Assembly (NCBI RefSeq): GCF_963259705.1
Contig: NC_081850.1
Coordinates: 41,687,167 to 41,751,166 of the forward strand
Direction of reading: 5' to 3'
Source: Myotis daubentonii
Taxonomy: Eukaryota; Chordata; Mammalia; Chiroptera; Vespertilionidae
DNA: 64,000 nt
Notes under the pieces: model-generated
The model's input: the letters and a program-made list of their open reading frames with translations, nothing else
Databases searched by the model: none
Told to the model about the DNA's origin: nothing
Shown here: positions 1-11,537 of the stretch, piece by piece
Numbering within the stretch: the stretch's first letter is position 1
Layout: every line of letters begins with the position of its first letter
Translations under genes and position numbers: made by a program

Positions 1-2285
1 AAGGGTTATGTCTATATAGCTATATCATTTACCAGAGAAGGCTTTAAGCATTACAAGACCCATGATATATAGAACCAAGATATTCTCATAAAGGAGAGTC
101 ATGAAATAAGGAGGGCCCATATAAAAGAAGAAACTAATATTATACAACTGCTTAGAAAGAAATTTCCAAGTTGTTTCTGATTCTAAGATTATATTAAGAG
201 TTTTGGGCATAGCGGGGGGCAGTTTCCAAAAGATGAGAGGAATTATAGAGTCAGATTAAAAACAGCACATACAAATAGAGAAAACCAGAACTATAGGTAA
301 ATCCAGAGTAGAATGAGCAGATAAATAAAGACCTAAGGGGGGTGGGGGGAATCCTAAGACAGTAAATATGTCAAAAGTGGAAGATATTAGTAAATAATAA
401 AATTAGTCAGCTCCTGTTTTGATTCTGCCTTCTCCATCAAGAAGAATCACCTTCAAACTGAAAAGTGTAGAGCATACTTTCATTGTCTAATGAATGCTCC
501 TGCTGAAAATGACTTATGTTGGATAAGACATAGAAAACTTATTTTTCTAAAAGCATCACTGACCTGAAAAAAAAAAAATCCAAACAGAGGTCACAAACCA
601 AGAGCGAACAGAAACCGAGAGAGATGAGCAAATCCCACAGAAGCCCACTTGCTGGCTGAAATGAGGGCATTTGCTAAATTCCAACAAATTTTTCCCCAAT
701 TCTCAAGGCATGGGGATAAAGTAGATAAAGGCAATGCACCAAGGTGGGAAGTCACATAGTAGACATACACACACTTAAATTGGAATTCCCCTAAGTGCAA
801 AGCCCTCAGCAAAATCATAAACAAACAATATGACCACTGGCACTCTACCCACTGGGGGACTGCAAGGGAAAATGCCTGTCTTGGCCCTGGATAAAGGTGA
901 GAACACCAGGAGGGAGAGCCTGTGGTGAAAAACATGCTCGCATCCCCAAAAGAGAAGCAAGTGGAGGTTAGCTTAGCAGGTTTTTGTTTTTGTTTTTTGG
1001 GGTTTTTTTAGGAAGGGGAGACAGTGATGGACCTTGGAAAGAGCACCCGAAGGACTTCGCAGTTAACGTAAATGTTCTAATCAGTAAACTCTGTGTATGT
1101 ACATGGATATTCTATATCATTTTCTCCATAAGTGGCATATTTTTAAATATTCTTTTTTATCTACTCAGTATTTAATTTTTAAAATTCTCAAAAATTGAAA
1201 ATGTTTATGTTCTTTCAGTTCCGAAAACCTTTAGTTCTATCACCTCTGTTCTATTCTGTTATCCACAAAATTACACTTTAAAGTAAGCCTAGATACCCTA
1301 GGCTGAGCACCTAGGATGAAAGCCAAGACAGAGAGGGATCTAGAAACATCATTACCTAAGGAATTGTCTCTGCTATCGTCCTGGAAAGACTCAAGTCTAG
1401 GGAAGTTGCAATAGTTAAGTTTTCTCTTCTTTTCTTTTTGTTTGCTTGCTTGCTTGCTTACTTGTTTGTTTTACTCCATTTATCTGAAGGGATGCTCTGT
1501 AGAAGAGAGCTTCCATTTTTTTTTCTCTTAGTGTAGAAACTGCCTAGAGGCAGATTTTGGCTTTTCCCTACTGACACTGTTGAAAAGCTTACGCACAATA
1601 ACTAGAAATATACAAGCAAGAGTGATTTTCTGCCAGGAATATTGTAAAGGATTCCTAGATGGAATGGGACTAGATGACCTCTAAGTTCCTTCAGATTCTT
1701 TGATTGTTCTCTAGAATTGGATAACATAAACTAAGCTAAAATACTGGGCCAGGAGATACAGTTCCCAAGTTAGTCCTGACTACCAGCAGAAAGGTATTTT
1801 TACTTTCCTGCTTTACCTTAAGTGACAACACACTGAGAAACAAGTGAACTGCTGTGAATCACATCAAATAGAACAGCCACGCAATTCCCAACTATAGGAC
1901 ATGAAAGTCATCTCCTATCACATCAGTGGCCCTAGACACAGATTTAAAAATAAGGAAGGGCCTTTCACATGTAAAGCATGGGAGTTCCCTGTCCCAATAC
2001 CCTTCCTCTCCCCACAGACATTTTGATCAGGAAGCTGGTATTTATCATCCTACAATCAAAACTAACAGCTTGGTAAGGTCGCCATAAAGATGGACTTACT
2101 AAAGAGAAAAAAACAGAGAGGATTCCCTCAAATTGACAAATCTAAGCTGAAATAAAGGCATGCCAAAGCATGACCCTCCCAGAGCAGGTGCCAAGCAAAT
2201 CGGATGGCCTTCACCTCACCTCCTTGATCTGTTGCTCTTCCCTCTTCTATGCCTTCCCTTTACCTGTCTTAGCAAAATGCATTTA
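1..2285. other. Unassigned AT-rich DNA
   Basis: No gene or confidently recognised repeat is visible. All open frames are short and have no recognisable domain. A short TTGC/TTTG-rich run lies near 1437-1470. Probably old intergenic or intronic sequence. Confidence 0.5.
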
Positions 2286-2725
2286 AAACCAAAAGGCGAA
2301 GTATTATTTTGGCCTTCAGGATGTGTGATATTGCTGAAACGGGCTTCTCTAGAAAATGCCGTGTGGTTTCAGCGACCTGCAGCCATTTGGACGTGGCAGC
2401 TCACGATGAAGAGGTCAGTTCTTACGAACAGCAGCAGATGTTGTTGGTGTTATCTGGGTAGACTGCTCGCTGTCAGCGAACAAAGTTCCCATTAAGAAAA
2501 AAATTCTAAGTGTGTCCTTCCGAGAGGATTACATTCATTTAAAATTCCCCTCTCCCCTGGCTTCTTTCCAGGAGATTTGGGGTTGTTACAAAGATGTGCC
2601 ATGGAAATTTTTCTCCTCCCGGCAGATGCCATCATTAAGTTGGATAAGAATTTCAAGATTCGAGGAGAGATTGGATCATGGCACGCAATCGAGGCTTGTT
2701 ACTTGACTCTGTAAGCAACCAGCCT
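2286..2725. other. CpG-retaining single-copy block, candidate conserved noncoding element
   Basis: This block has more intact CpG dinucleotides than its AT-rich surroundings and shows no transposon signature. A pyrimidine-rich stretch ending in CAG near 2570 resembles a splice acceptor, and a 64-codon open frame runs across 2512-2706. No protein family is recognised in it and no matching donor is evident. It could be an enhancer, an unrecognised exon or simply old unique sequence. Confidence 0.3.
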
Positions 2726-3144
2726 TCTTTATTATTTAACCATCACCAGGAGCTTTTTCCTTTCATGTAAGTGAAGATGAACCTTAGAGGTAAACGTTGC
2801 ACCTCTAATAAGACTGAAAATGTCGCACTTTTAACCTTTGCAAAATGTAACTGAAATAAAACCTAACAGAACCACTTCAGCATAAACAGCAGGAACCGGA
2901 AAATTAAAATATTGTGGTTTGGTAGCACATGGGTCTTAATGAAAAGTGTGTACCGCATGCTTGATTGCTTACTAGTTCTGTCCCCTGATTATGCTCTCTG
3001 ACCTCTTCTGAAAATAAATGCCTCCCTCTGCGTCTTCAGTTTTCCGTGTGACATGAATGGCAAGACAGATGAAAAAATTACAAACAATCTGATGTGAAGG
3101 AAAACAGAAAAGTCTCACTAAACACATGTTTGAAGAAACTCGTT

Positions 3145-3199
<55 letters not shown>

Positions 3200-4079
3200 A
3201 AGCCATTGCAATTGTACATTTAGGAAACAAGTCACAAGAGCAAACTAACTTAGGAAAAGGTGAAATGAAGAAGATTATTTGTGAAGTTGCCTTTTGACAA
3301 TGTGACAGCAGAGAAGGGTCGATCATTTAGTGAGTGTCCTACCTCTCCTCACCTTCAGGAGATAAAGAAAATGAATTCACATTTTGCAGGAAGACTAGCG
3401 GATTCTGTTCTTTGTCAAGCTTAGTGCAAAATTAAAATTTGGAAATCATCTGAGTCAGCATTTGATTTATACAAGGAAACTGACGCACACTGAAACTGTC
3501 ATTTTTTTAAATTACATAGTAGATAGAACCAGTACTCTGAAGCAAATATTTTAAATTAAATTAACTTTAGATTATTTAGCAAATGGGCATGCCCTTAATC
3601 ATCTAAACACATTTATTAGCAATTACTTAGCATGGCATTCACCCACACAAGTTAAACTGAACTTCATCTTCCCCACCAAATTTCTCATCCAGGACAGAAA
3701 ATACTCTAAAAAGGACTTTGGTTACCCATTTAAAGGTGTGTGGGTTTTGGGGGGTTAAAATGAAACAGTAAAGTAGCTATCCTTTAATTTTGGTAGATAA
3801 TATCTTTTTTAATCTGACTGAATTCACCACATATTATGCAGTTCCTGAAAACTTATGCTACTACACTGAACCCTTCCAGCATATATTTGGAGACAAATGA
3901 ATATATTGTTCAAAAAAAATCCTTAGAAAAAATCTTGATCAGGTAGGATAAACTTACCCTTATGAATTTATAATACCTAACTCCTATTCGCTTTCTGCTG
4001 AAGCCATTAATACTATTTTTTACTATCTGACATAGGGTAAAAATTAGGATGTTGATTTCTTATTTAAAATATTGGCTGT
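2726..4079. other. Unassigned DNA around a CT microsatellite
   Basis: AT-rich and without recognised genes. The only clear feature is the dinucleotide repeat at 3146-3195. Confidence 0.5.
3146..3195. repeat. (CT)n microsatellite
   Basis: About 25 uninterrupted CT units. The Ser-Leu or Glu-Arg runs encoded across it on either strand are artefacts of the repeat. Likely length-polymorphic. Confidence 0.97.
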
Positions 4080-4270
4080 TAAGAGCCCAAGGCTGATAGT
4101 GAAGAGGCTTCAGTCTGATACTAATTGACTTTACGCAAATTATTTAATGGTTTCATGCCTTGATTTCCTCATCTCTAAAATGAACGATAGTAATTCTCAC
4201 CTGCTTATCTATGAGAATCAAGGGCATCAGCCGTGTAAAATTGCTTTCCAGAATTAATAGCACTTTTTTA
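4080..4270 (+). repeat. MIR SINE fragment
   Basis: Contains the MIR core-like order of a 'tttacgcaaattattt' stretch followed by 'gatttcctcatctctaaaat', the diverged form of the MIR phrase about losing cells of low count. Ancient mammalian tRNA-derived SINE, strongly diverged. Confidence 0.65.
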
Positions 4271-4573
4271 TTGTAAAATGATGGTGATGATGCTGATGAT
4301 AAGTTGTGTAGCATGGGTATGTTCTCAACAACAGCTACCAGATCTCTGAGTTATATAATTTTTCTAGTAAGGTAACAGTAACCAGCCCGTTTCATAACGG
4401 GAGTCACATTTGACTCACAACTAGGATATATGTGTTGCTTCCTGGTTGTCAAGGACTAGAATGTTCCTTAACTGTTAGGTATAGTTCCTCACCTCTATCC
4501 CTATCCCAAAAAAGCACATGAACCCCTGTCACCTGCTGTAGCCTATGTAAAAACTAGGAATGGCAGTCGAAGA

Positions 4574-4585
4574 TTTCCATGGAAA
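4574..4585. promoter_or_regulatory. 12-bp palindrome resembling an RFX X-box
   Basis: TTTCCATGGAAA is a perfect palindrome. With flanking bases it reads ATTTCCATGGAAAC, close to the RFX X-box consensus built around CCATGG. Binding is inference; a 12-bp palindrome can occur by chance. Confidence 0.2.
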
Positions 4586-4624
4586 CAGTCAAACATATTC
4601 TACCAATCCATTTACATTCCTTTG

Positions 4625-4632
4625 TTGCGCAA
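4625..4632. promoter_or_regulatory. Perfect C/EBP-type palindrome
   Basis: TTGCGCAA is the optimal C/EBP dimer site and retains its CpG in AT-rich sequence, 40 bp from the X-box-like palindrome. Function is not shown. Confidence 0.2.
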
Positions 4633-5009
4633 TCACATGGGCTTGACTGGGATATGTGTTGACCTCCTTCTCTTCTTGACCTCCTCTACAAAGGGCGCTG
4701 AGGTCAGAGATGACTTAAAGACAGGATTCTGTTTCACAGGACTCTCAAACGTGTTTTGTTAAGAGGCTGAGTCACCTCTTTATATTTGTTAAAGTGACTA
4801 GCATTACAAACAAAAGTACCAGCCTCTTACCAGTTAGTTGTGTCTGCAGGAATAAAAGCTACGACAGGCAGGGACTATCACTAATGTGAAACACCTCATG
4901 AGCAAATCGAATTTTAGATCATGAATGTCCCAGGTTAAGGGGAAGTGAAAATTCATTAAGCCTTGACCCTGAAAAGCAATGTTTGCCATTTGCTTTACTC
5001 TTAATTTTA

Positions 5010-5883
5010 TCTTACCTAATAATAGACAAACATGCAAATTGACCGTACCTTCGTTATGCCCCCCCAAGGCATGCCCATCAGCCAATCAGAGCAACTATAT
5101 GCAAATTAACCCAACCAAGATGGTGGCCAGCAGCAACGGAGCTGGAGCAAGCAGGAGGCTTGGTTGCCCCAATGATGGAGGAAGCCAAGCTTCCCGGCCG
5201 GCTGCTGCCTCCTCTCAAGGCAACAAAGTTTCAATTATAGAAGGTAAATAAACCCCAGATACCTGCTTCCAGCCGCCATGGCCACGGAGATGAAGTGAAT
5301 AAAAAAAAAAGGAAAGGCTTGGAGCTTCGGTCTTCAGGGGGCTTGGTCAGTCTGAAACAGCCCTCAGCCCTTCACCCAGGCTGGCCAGGCACCCCAGAAG
5401 GACCCCCACCCTGATCCAGGACACCCTTCAGGGCAAACCAGTCAGCCCCCACCTGTGAACCAGGCCTATATTCTATATAATAAAAGGGTAATATGCAAAT
5501 TGACCCTAACAGAACAACTGGGAATGACTGGTCACTATGACACACACTGACCACCAGGGGGCAGATGTTCAATGCAGGAGCTGCCCCCTGGTGGTCAGTA
5601 TGTGCCCACAGGGGGAGCTCTGCTCAGCCACAAGCCAGGCTGATGGCTGCCAGCACAGGTCCAACTCCAGCTTAGGTCTGCTCCCTACTGGCAAGTGAAC
5701 ATCCCCCAAGGGCTCCCAGGCTGCCAGAGGGATGTCTGACTGCCAGCGTGGGCCCAATTCCCCAGGGAGTGGGCCTAAGACAGCAGGTGGACATCCTCCG
5801 AGGGGTCCCAGACTGCAAGAGGGCATCAGCTGGGCTGAGTGACCCCCCCCCAGTGCACAGATTTTTGTGCACCAGGCCTCTAG
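5010..5883 (+). mobile_element. Composite HeliBat-type Helitron, copy 1 (module A plus CTCF-motif module)
   Basis: Starts with TC (5010) after A and ends in CTAG (5880-5883) before T, the A/T insertion rule of Helitrons. The 3' end has the hairpin GTGCACAGATTTTTGTGCAC just before CCAGGCCTCTAG. A second Helitron 5' end (TCTATATAATAAAAGGG) begins at 5472, directly after a degenerate inner 3' end (CCAGGCCTATAT) that has no hairpin. The element is therefore two fused modules: A (5010-5471) and B (5472-5883). No Rep/helicase coding is present, so it is nonautonomous. Module A matches those at 14255 and 26420; module B differs from theirs. Confidence 0.88.
5546..5599. repeat. 19-bp perfect inverted repeat carrying a convergent pair of CTCF-like motifs
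   Basis: ACTGACCACCAGGGGGCAG (5546-5564) is followed after a 16-nt loop by its exact reverse complement (5581-5599). Each arm contains CCACCAGGGGGCAG, a close match to the CTCF core consensus, on opposite strands. The structure recurs in Helitrons at 41816 and 54317. Actual CTCF binding is inference. Confidence 0.8.
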
Positions 5884-8213
5884 TTCTTCTATAATGTGGC
5901 AATAACCTTTCATTCAAATCCTTAATATTGTCACTAAGTATAAAACAATGACTTGAGAGTCAAATGGTGTTAGAACAAAGATATGGGCTTCTTCCTTCAA
6001 ATCACTGATGAGTTCATGGCTAGAATCTGGCTAAATGATGAACCTCTTTTCCTTTCACAAGTAAGTTCTCCATTCCAAAAGTCAACAGTGTTTTGAGGAT
6101 GTGGTCTTTTCTTCAACATCCCCAGATTAGGAGCATCAGGGGAGAGAGAGCTGGGAGTGCTGTCCAGCACAGTGGCCAAAATCAGTGGGTCTGCAGCTTG
6201 GTTTCACACCCACTTTGCTCCATCATTGTGGAAGGTAAACGTGCTTTTTTCAGACGTCTGCCCTGCGACTCTAAGCTTTGGAATAGGCTGAGAGGCCATA
6301 TATTTTTGGATTTGGGATTGACACAGTGCAGGAAGCTTAGCCACTCTCCCTAGAGCCCTCCTTCTTGCACCTCCAGGTAATTTCTGAAGACTTCTAAGAT
6401 CTTTAGGCCCCTGAGCAATGTGTAATTGCTGTCACAATAACTCACCCATATGGATTAGAGTGTAACTTGGAAGAAAGATGAGTTTCTCAGTTTGAAACTT
6501 TTCTCCTACACACTGACAAAATTTCTTTATCATATATTTTCTCCAAAATACACTAGGCATGGCATAAATTTACACTAATCTTATTACATTTAACCAAAGC
6601 AAATTATCCTTTATTTAAAATAAGTTTTTCATTTTTATTTACTATTTTTTAAGTTTTATATTACATGTTTTTTTGTTTGTTTGTTTTTTTATGCTTCTCC
6701 CACCCCTGGCCCAGAATTGCCAGGCTCTCTGAGGGAAAAACTACTCTCATCTCCTTTGCTTACCTTCTGTACTTACTACTTCCTAATATCAAAGATTCCT
6801 AGATTAAAAACTCATCAACAATTGATCGCAAAAGTAAATCCGATTTGGCAGAAGCCTCTAAATTATTTTTCCACAATAGTACAATGAATTTTCAACCTTA
6901 GTCACACTGCAGAGACTAATATAAATATGTATGTAGTTGTTTTCCTTACTAATGGAGGGTCTTGCTATATTGGTTCTGAATTTCTTACAGCTAATTAACT
7001 GTATCATTGTCTCATTAAGAAAATGTACAGCATCAACTAATACTATTCATTCACTCCAGGAGTTAAAATGCTTCATGGATATGAACTTAGCCATATCAGC
7101 AGAGCATACATTACTGGCTGAATTAAAATTTTGACCAAGGAGAGAAAATTTTTAAAAAGAAATGTGCGATTACACTCTTTGTGGTTTAAAAACAGTTCAT
7201 AAAATTGCTACATATAATAAACATTTTATATTAGTTAGTAAAATACCTCAAACTTGTGGGTAGAGAATTAGATGAATAATTAGGTATCTTTAAATATTAT
7301 TCTATACATAAACAAAGGCTGAAGTCCATTAATGGTTGCTGATGATAACTTCTGTATATCTATCTAATTGAATATAAAATACTCACCCTCCTGAGCTACT
7401 ATTTTAGATATTATTTGCAGTCAATTAAATAAATTTTGACCAAATGAAGTATAATTATAACAGTCACACTAACTACAATAGTAAACATTTCCATTTGCTT
7501 ATTTTCAGGAAAACATAGTGATTGGTCTATGTGGCTATGTATGTGTGTTGTCCCAGTACACAAACTGTGAATGACATTAGATCAGTATCACTTTTCCTCA
7601 GATCTGGACTGGCCCTGTAGAATTTGTTATAATTCTATCACTTAAGGTACTTGAAGTTCAGATTTCATTTTGGAAGACCAGATTTCATTTTTTGTCTCAA
7701 CCATAAATAATGTCACGGACAAAATTACTTAATATATTAATATTCTCATTCTCTTCCATTCTATAACCCGAACACCCCTAATGATAATGTTGCCAACAAA
7801 GGTTCTTTCCTTGTCCTTGCTCCTATGTGAATTGTAGTCTTTGGATGATGCTGTAAATATTCCTGCCATCGTTGCTTATCTGATGAATTCTTAGGCATCT
7901 TTTTCCCTACTTCTGTCTTTGAGAACTGTCTAAATCCTTATGAATTAGATATATCTTTTTAAAAAGCATAGACTTAACTTTTAAAAAATGTTTGGTATGA
8001 TCTCATTGATCATTTAATCATTTCAAATCTCATAGGTAGTCACTGGACCCTCTGTCTAAAGAATGCAACAATTAGACTCCATTATTTTTTTTCAGAGTGA
8101 AATGCCATAGTTTTTGTGTATTTTCATTACATAAATACATAATATATAATATCAATTATAAATATTGTGTATTAATTATATAACATGTAAGTATATATTA
8201 ATTATATAACATA
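5884..8213. other. Unassigned AT-rich DNA
   Basis: No gene is supported. Short open frames show no family features. There is a poly-T/TTTG stretch near 6655-6690 and a short direct duplication (cagatttcatttt) near 7655-7695. Confidence 0.5.
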
Positions 8214-8451
8214 CTAGAGGCCCAATGCACGAAATTCGTGCAAGAGTAGGCTTCCTTCCCCCAGCTGCCAGCACCAGCTTCCCTCTGGCACCCGGGACCT
8301 GGGCTTCCCTTTGGCCACTGGCAGGCACCCGGGACTCAGGCTTCCCTCCAGCCGCCAGCAGGCACCCGAGACCTGGGCTTCCCTCTGGCCCCGGCTTCAT
8401 CCGGAATGATGTCCAGTCTAATTAGCATATTACTCTTTTATTATTATAGGT
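8214..8451 (-). mobile_element. Small nonautonomous Helitron
   Basis: On the minus strand the 3' end lies at left: CTAGAGGCCC after A, then the hairpin GCACGAAATTCGTGC. The 5' end at right reads as a slightly mutated TC-CTATAATAATAAAAG. The interior is an approximately 53-bp GC-rich unit repeated about three times (CTTCCCTCTGGC / GGCACCCG motif). No coding capacity. Confidence 0.85.
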
Positions 8452-8735
8452 AATAATCTTATGAATCTGACCTATTTTTTTTTCTATCTTCTCCTTCTTG
8501 GATTCTAAATAATGCACATAATACCTTCTTTCTATATCACCTTATACTTTGTATTTTCCAAATACTTCTATTTCACCTTATACTTTGTGGTCTCATTGTT
8601 TTAGTCTAGATATTTTCTTCTGACCTATTTCTCAGATTACTAATTCTTCTGTTCAGCAATGTCTAATTTGCTATTAAATTTATACAGTGAGCTCCTAATT
8701 TTGGTCATTAAATTTTTCTTTTTAATAAATTCCAC

Positions 8736-9138
8736 ATTTACAACGGCATGGATGGAACTGGAGAGCATTATGCTAAGTGAAATAAGCCAGTCAATGAAGG
8801 AAAAATACCACATGATCTCACTCATTCATGGATAATAAAGACCATTATAAACTTATGAACAATAATAGATACAGAGGCAGAGCTGCCTCAAACAGATTGT
8901 CAAACTGCAGCGGGAAGGCCGGGGAGGGTTGGGGGGCAAGAGGTAGGGGGGGTAAGAGATCAATTGCATATAAGCATAACCAAAGGACATAAGACACTGG
9001 GGGGTAGGGGAGGCCAGGGGATTGTCAAGGGCGGGGGGGGGGGGGGGGGAAGGACACATATGTAATACCCTTTGTAATACTTTAAGCAATAAAAAAAAAA
9101 TGGTGATCAGAAAAAAAAAATAAAAATAAAAATAAGTA
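8736..9138 (+). mobile_element. 5'-truncated L1 with 12-bp target-site duplication
   Basis: Begins in the end of L1 ORF2 (the phrase 'gcattatgctaagtgaaata'), continues through a G-rich bat-type 3'UTR with a homopolymer G run near 9031-9049, and ends in an A-rich tail. It is flanked by identical AATAAATTCCAC at 8724-8735 and 9139-9150, the product of target-primed reverse transcription. Young copy, no functional ORF. Confidence 0.92.
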
Positions 9139-9150
9139 AATAAATTCCAC

Positions 9151-9439
9151 TTGATTCTCTGCTAAATGTTTTAATCCTTATTTCCTTTAACTTAGTAAAC
9201 ATTGCTAGTTTAAAGTCTGAGTCTAATACTTCTATAGGGTATTTCATCTTTTGTATATTATGGTTTAGATTCATGCTGTTTTGTCTTCTTGTATGCCTGA
9301 TTATTTCTATTTTGGACTGAATAGAGACCACAATCCTGAAAGGACACACTTGGAAAGCTGATGAATATTCTATTGAGATCCTCCCTGAGACTTCCAAATA
9401 AACACCCTCAGGAGGGAGGACAGCTCTCCCTCCTGTGAG
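9151..9439. other. Unassigned DNA
   Basis: Between the L1 and an LTR-like stretch. Nothing recognisable. Confidence 0.4.
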
Positions 9440-9700
9440 CAAGCCCTCACCTTTCCCATCCCCCTTCCTTCCCCAGGCACTTTACCTTTACCTTCCTCTG
9501 CCTAAGCTCCAAGGGCCCTCCTTTTGCCTCCGTACCTTGTTTTTTGAGCCCATTTCTTCTACCACTCACTTCTGCTACCTCTGTGGCTTTCTAAATATAC
9601 TTTCTCCTATAGTTTGAGTCTTGGCTCTGAATTCTTTCTTAGCTAAAACTCAACTAATGAGGTTACTGAACCGGGGTCCGGTCCAGCCCCATCAGTTTAA
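9440..9700 (+). mobile_element. Possible LTR remnant (R/U5-like)
   Basis: A C/T-rich stretch followed by an AATATACTTTC sequence (a degenerate polyadenylation signal?) and 'tttgagtcttggctctgaat' resembles the R/U5 part of class I retroviral LTRs. No TG...CA boundaries or target duplication were found. Weak call. Confidence 0.35.
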
Positions 9701-9867
9701 CACCTGGTGCCATTTTCACCACTGTCAACAGTTCCAGTTAAGACCAGATTTTTTATATATTAAACCCTACTTGATAAGTTTTCATAGTTGTTCTTTATTA
9801 ACACTTTGATTTATTCAAGGAATTTTTGTTTAAAATATTTTATTTATTAATGAATGCTTACCTTTTT

Positions 9868-10135
9868 TTAATTGAATTTATTGGGGTGACATTGCTCAGT
9901 AATTAAGTTTTAAGTGTAGAATTCTATAATACATCATCTTTTACTCATATGTGGGATATAAAACTGAAAGCAACAAATGAATAAGCAAGAAAAACAAACA
10001 AACAAAAACAGACACAGGAAACAGGATGGTGGTTACCAGAGGGAAGGGAGTTAGAGGGTAGTAAAAAGAGGTCAAATATATGTTAACAGAAAAAGATTTG
10101 ACTTCGGTGGTGGGCACACAATGCAATATTTAAGG
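9868..10135. mobile_element. L1 3'-end pieces in opposite orientations
   Basis: 9868-9943 is antisense L1 3'UTR ('gaatttattggggtgacatt', 'tctataatacatcatc'). From 9944 the sequence switches to the sense strand ('actcatatgtgggatataaa' ... 'ggatggtggttaccagaggg'). The switch could be a twin-priming inversion or two insertions. Confidence 0.65.
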
Positions 10136-11307
10136 ATTTTTGAAAAGATTTTTGAGCAGCTCTTCAAGTTCTTCTTAAAATAGAAAGCTTAGTTCAAACT
10201 ACCTAGTTTATCATCATTAGATACAAGTCCCAGTTCTGAACATCTCCTAAGGTCCAGTTTAAATTTAACCTCTTCTACAAAGCACTCTCTGTCACTCCTT
10301 CTGCTAGGGAGAATTAAGTCCTATTTCATCTCAGTGCTTATTTCCACCAATTTAAACTAGAGTTTAGGGAACTTCTACCGGGCATTGTGGCTATATATGT
10401 GTATCTTCAAGAAAAAAAAATGATATACTTTTTTATATCTTTGTCTCAGGGACCAAAAATATATATATTTGGACAATGTACTTATTTTATTACTGCAACA
10501 TTCTTGCATTACTTTGCACATCTAGCACTCTCTAAAACACATGTGCTGAGGATCTAAATAATATAAAATGGAAAGTTATTGAGAAAAATTGTTATTCTCA
10601 CTTTTAATAACCACTTCTCAAATCCCTTTCAATATATACAGTGCATGATATGGTATTCTAAATTAGATATAATTATCCCATTGTAACTTTACTTCAAGAC
10701 TCTCACCACTCTTTGCTAGCTTATTGGATGTATAGCTTTCATCAACAAAGTGAAAACTCATTCAGTAAATCCTGGGGAATAGAAAGTTAAATCTTTCTTT
10801 TAAGATAAGGAAAAAAGACAGTTTAACTTCAAATATATGAGATAATCTTATGGGACAGAAAAACTTGAAATAACTCCAGAAAGTACTAATTGGGGGAATA
10901 AAGAGATCCTGATCTTGTCCCCAGGCTTTCAAATTACCTATGTTCTAGTCCATCATTTATATATATTTGTCTTTCTTTCTATTGTAAGTCTGAGATATTG
11001 CGCCCTTTTAACTTGACTCCTTTCCAATTCATTCCATTGTGGGTTCTATTCTTCTTCAGTTCCTGTCAGCATGTGCTTTCACAAATGCTCTTTGATTATG
11101 CATGTCCAGCCGCCACCGCAGATGATTATGCTCATCACCCACTTTGAACAAAAACAAGTCTCATATGGATAGAACGTTATAATAAGACAAAACTAGAGTG
11201 GCAACCTGAGAAGTATTTAAGCATCCAGGGAAAAGTAAATAATTAAAGGCAAATACACTTAAAATTTTCATAAAATAAGACTTTTAATTTAAAATTGTAT
11301 CTCATTA
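10136..11307. other. Unassigned AT-rich DNA
   Basis: No gene or confident repeat. Possible very old L2-like phrases near 10250-10330, too diverged to call. Confidence 0.45.
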
Positions 11308-11537
11308 GCCCTGGCCCGTGTGGCCCAGTTGATTGAGCACTGTCCCATGCATGAAGAGGTCTCAGGTTGGATTCCCAGTCAGGGCACCTGACTGGTTTAC
11401 TAGCTCGATCCCCAGTAGAGGGCGTGCAAGAGGCAGCCAATATATGTTGATGTTTCTCTCTCACATTGATGTTTCTCTCTCTCTTCCTCTCCCTTCTCTC
11501 TCTCTAAATATCAATAAAAAATGTATTTTAAAAAATA
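11308..11537 (+). mobile_element. VES SINE
   Basis: tRNA-derived head (GCCCTGGCCCGTGTGGCCCA, then a B-box-like GGTTGGATTCC), then the VES middle ('ccccagtagagggcgtgcaa'), CT-rich tract and A-rich tail ending in 'tcaataaaaaatgtatttta'. Moderately diverged, no convincing target duplication. Confidence 0.92.

Larger units (their letters stand above)
4271..5009. other. Unassigned single-copy DNA with two palindromic motifs
   Basis: No repeat family is recognised. It includes TTTCCATGGAAA (4574-4585) and TTGCGCAA (4625-4632), described separately. Confidence 0.4.

Noticed and set aside
2160..2495. 111-codon open frame
   Set aside because: No domain, no splice context and composition like noncoding DNA; kept only as part of a candidate conserved block.
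3078..3326. Arg-Glu and Ser-Leu repeat peptides
   Set aside because: Translation of the CT microsatellite.
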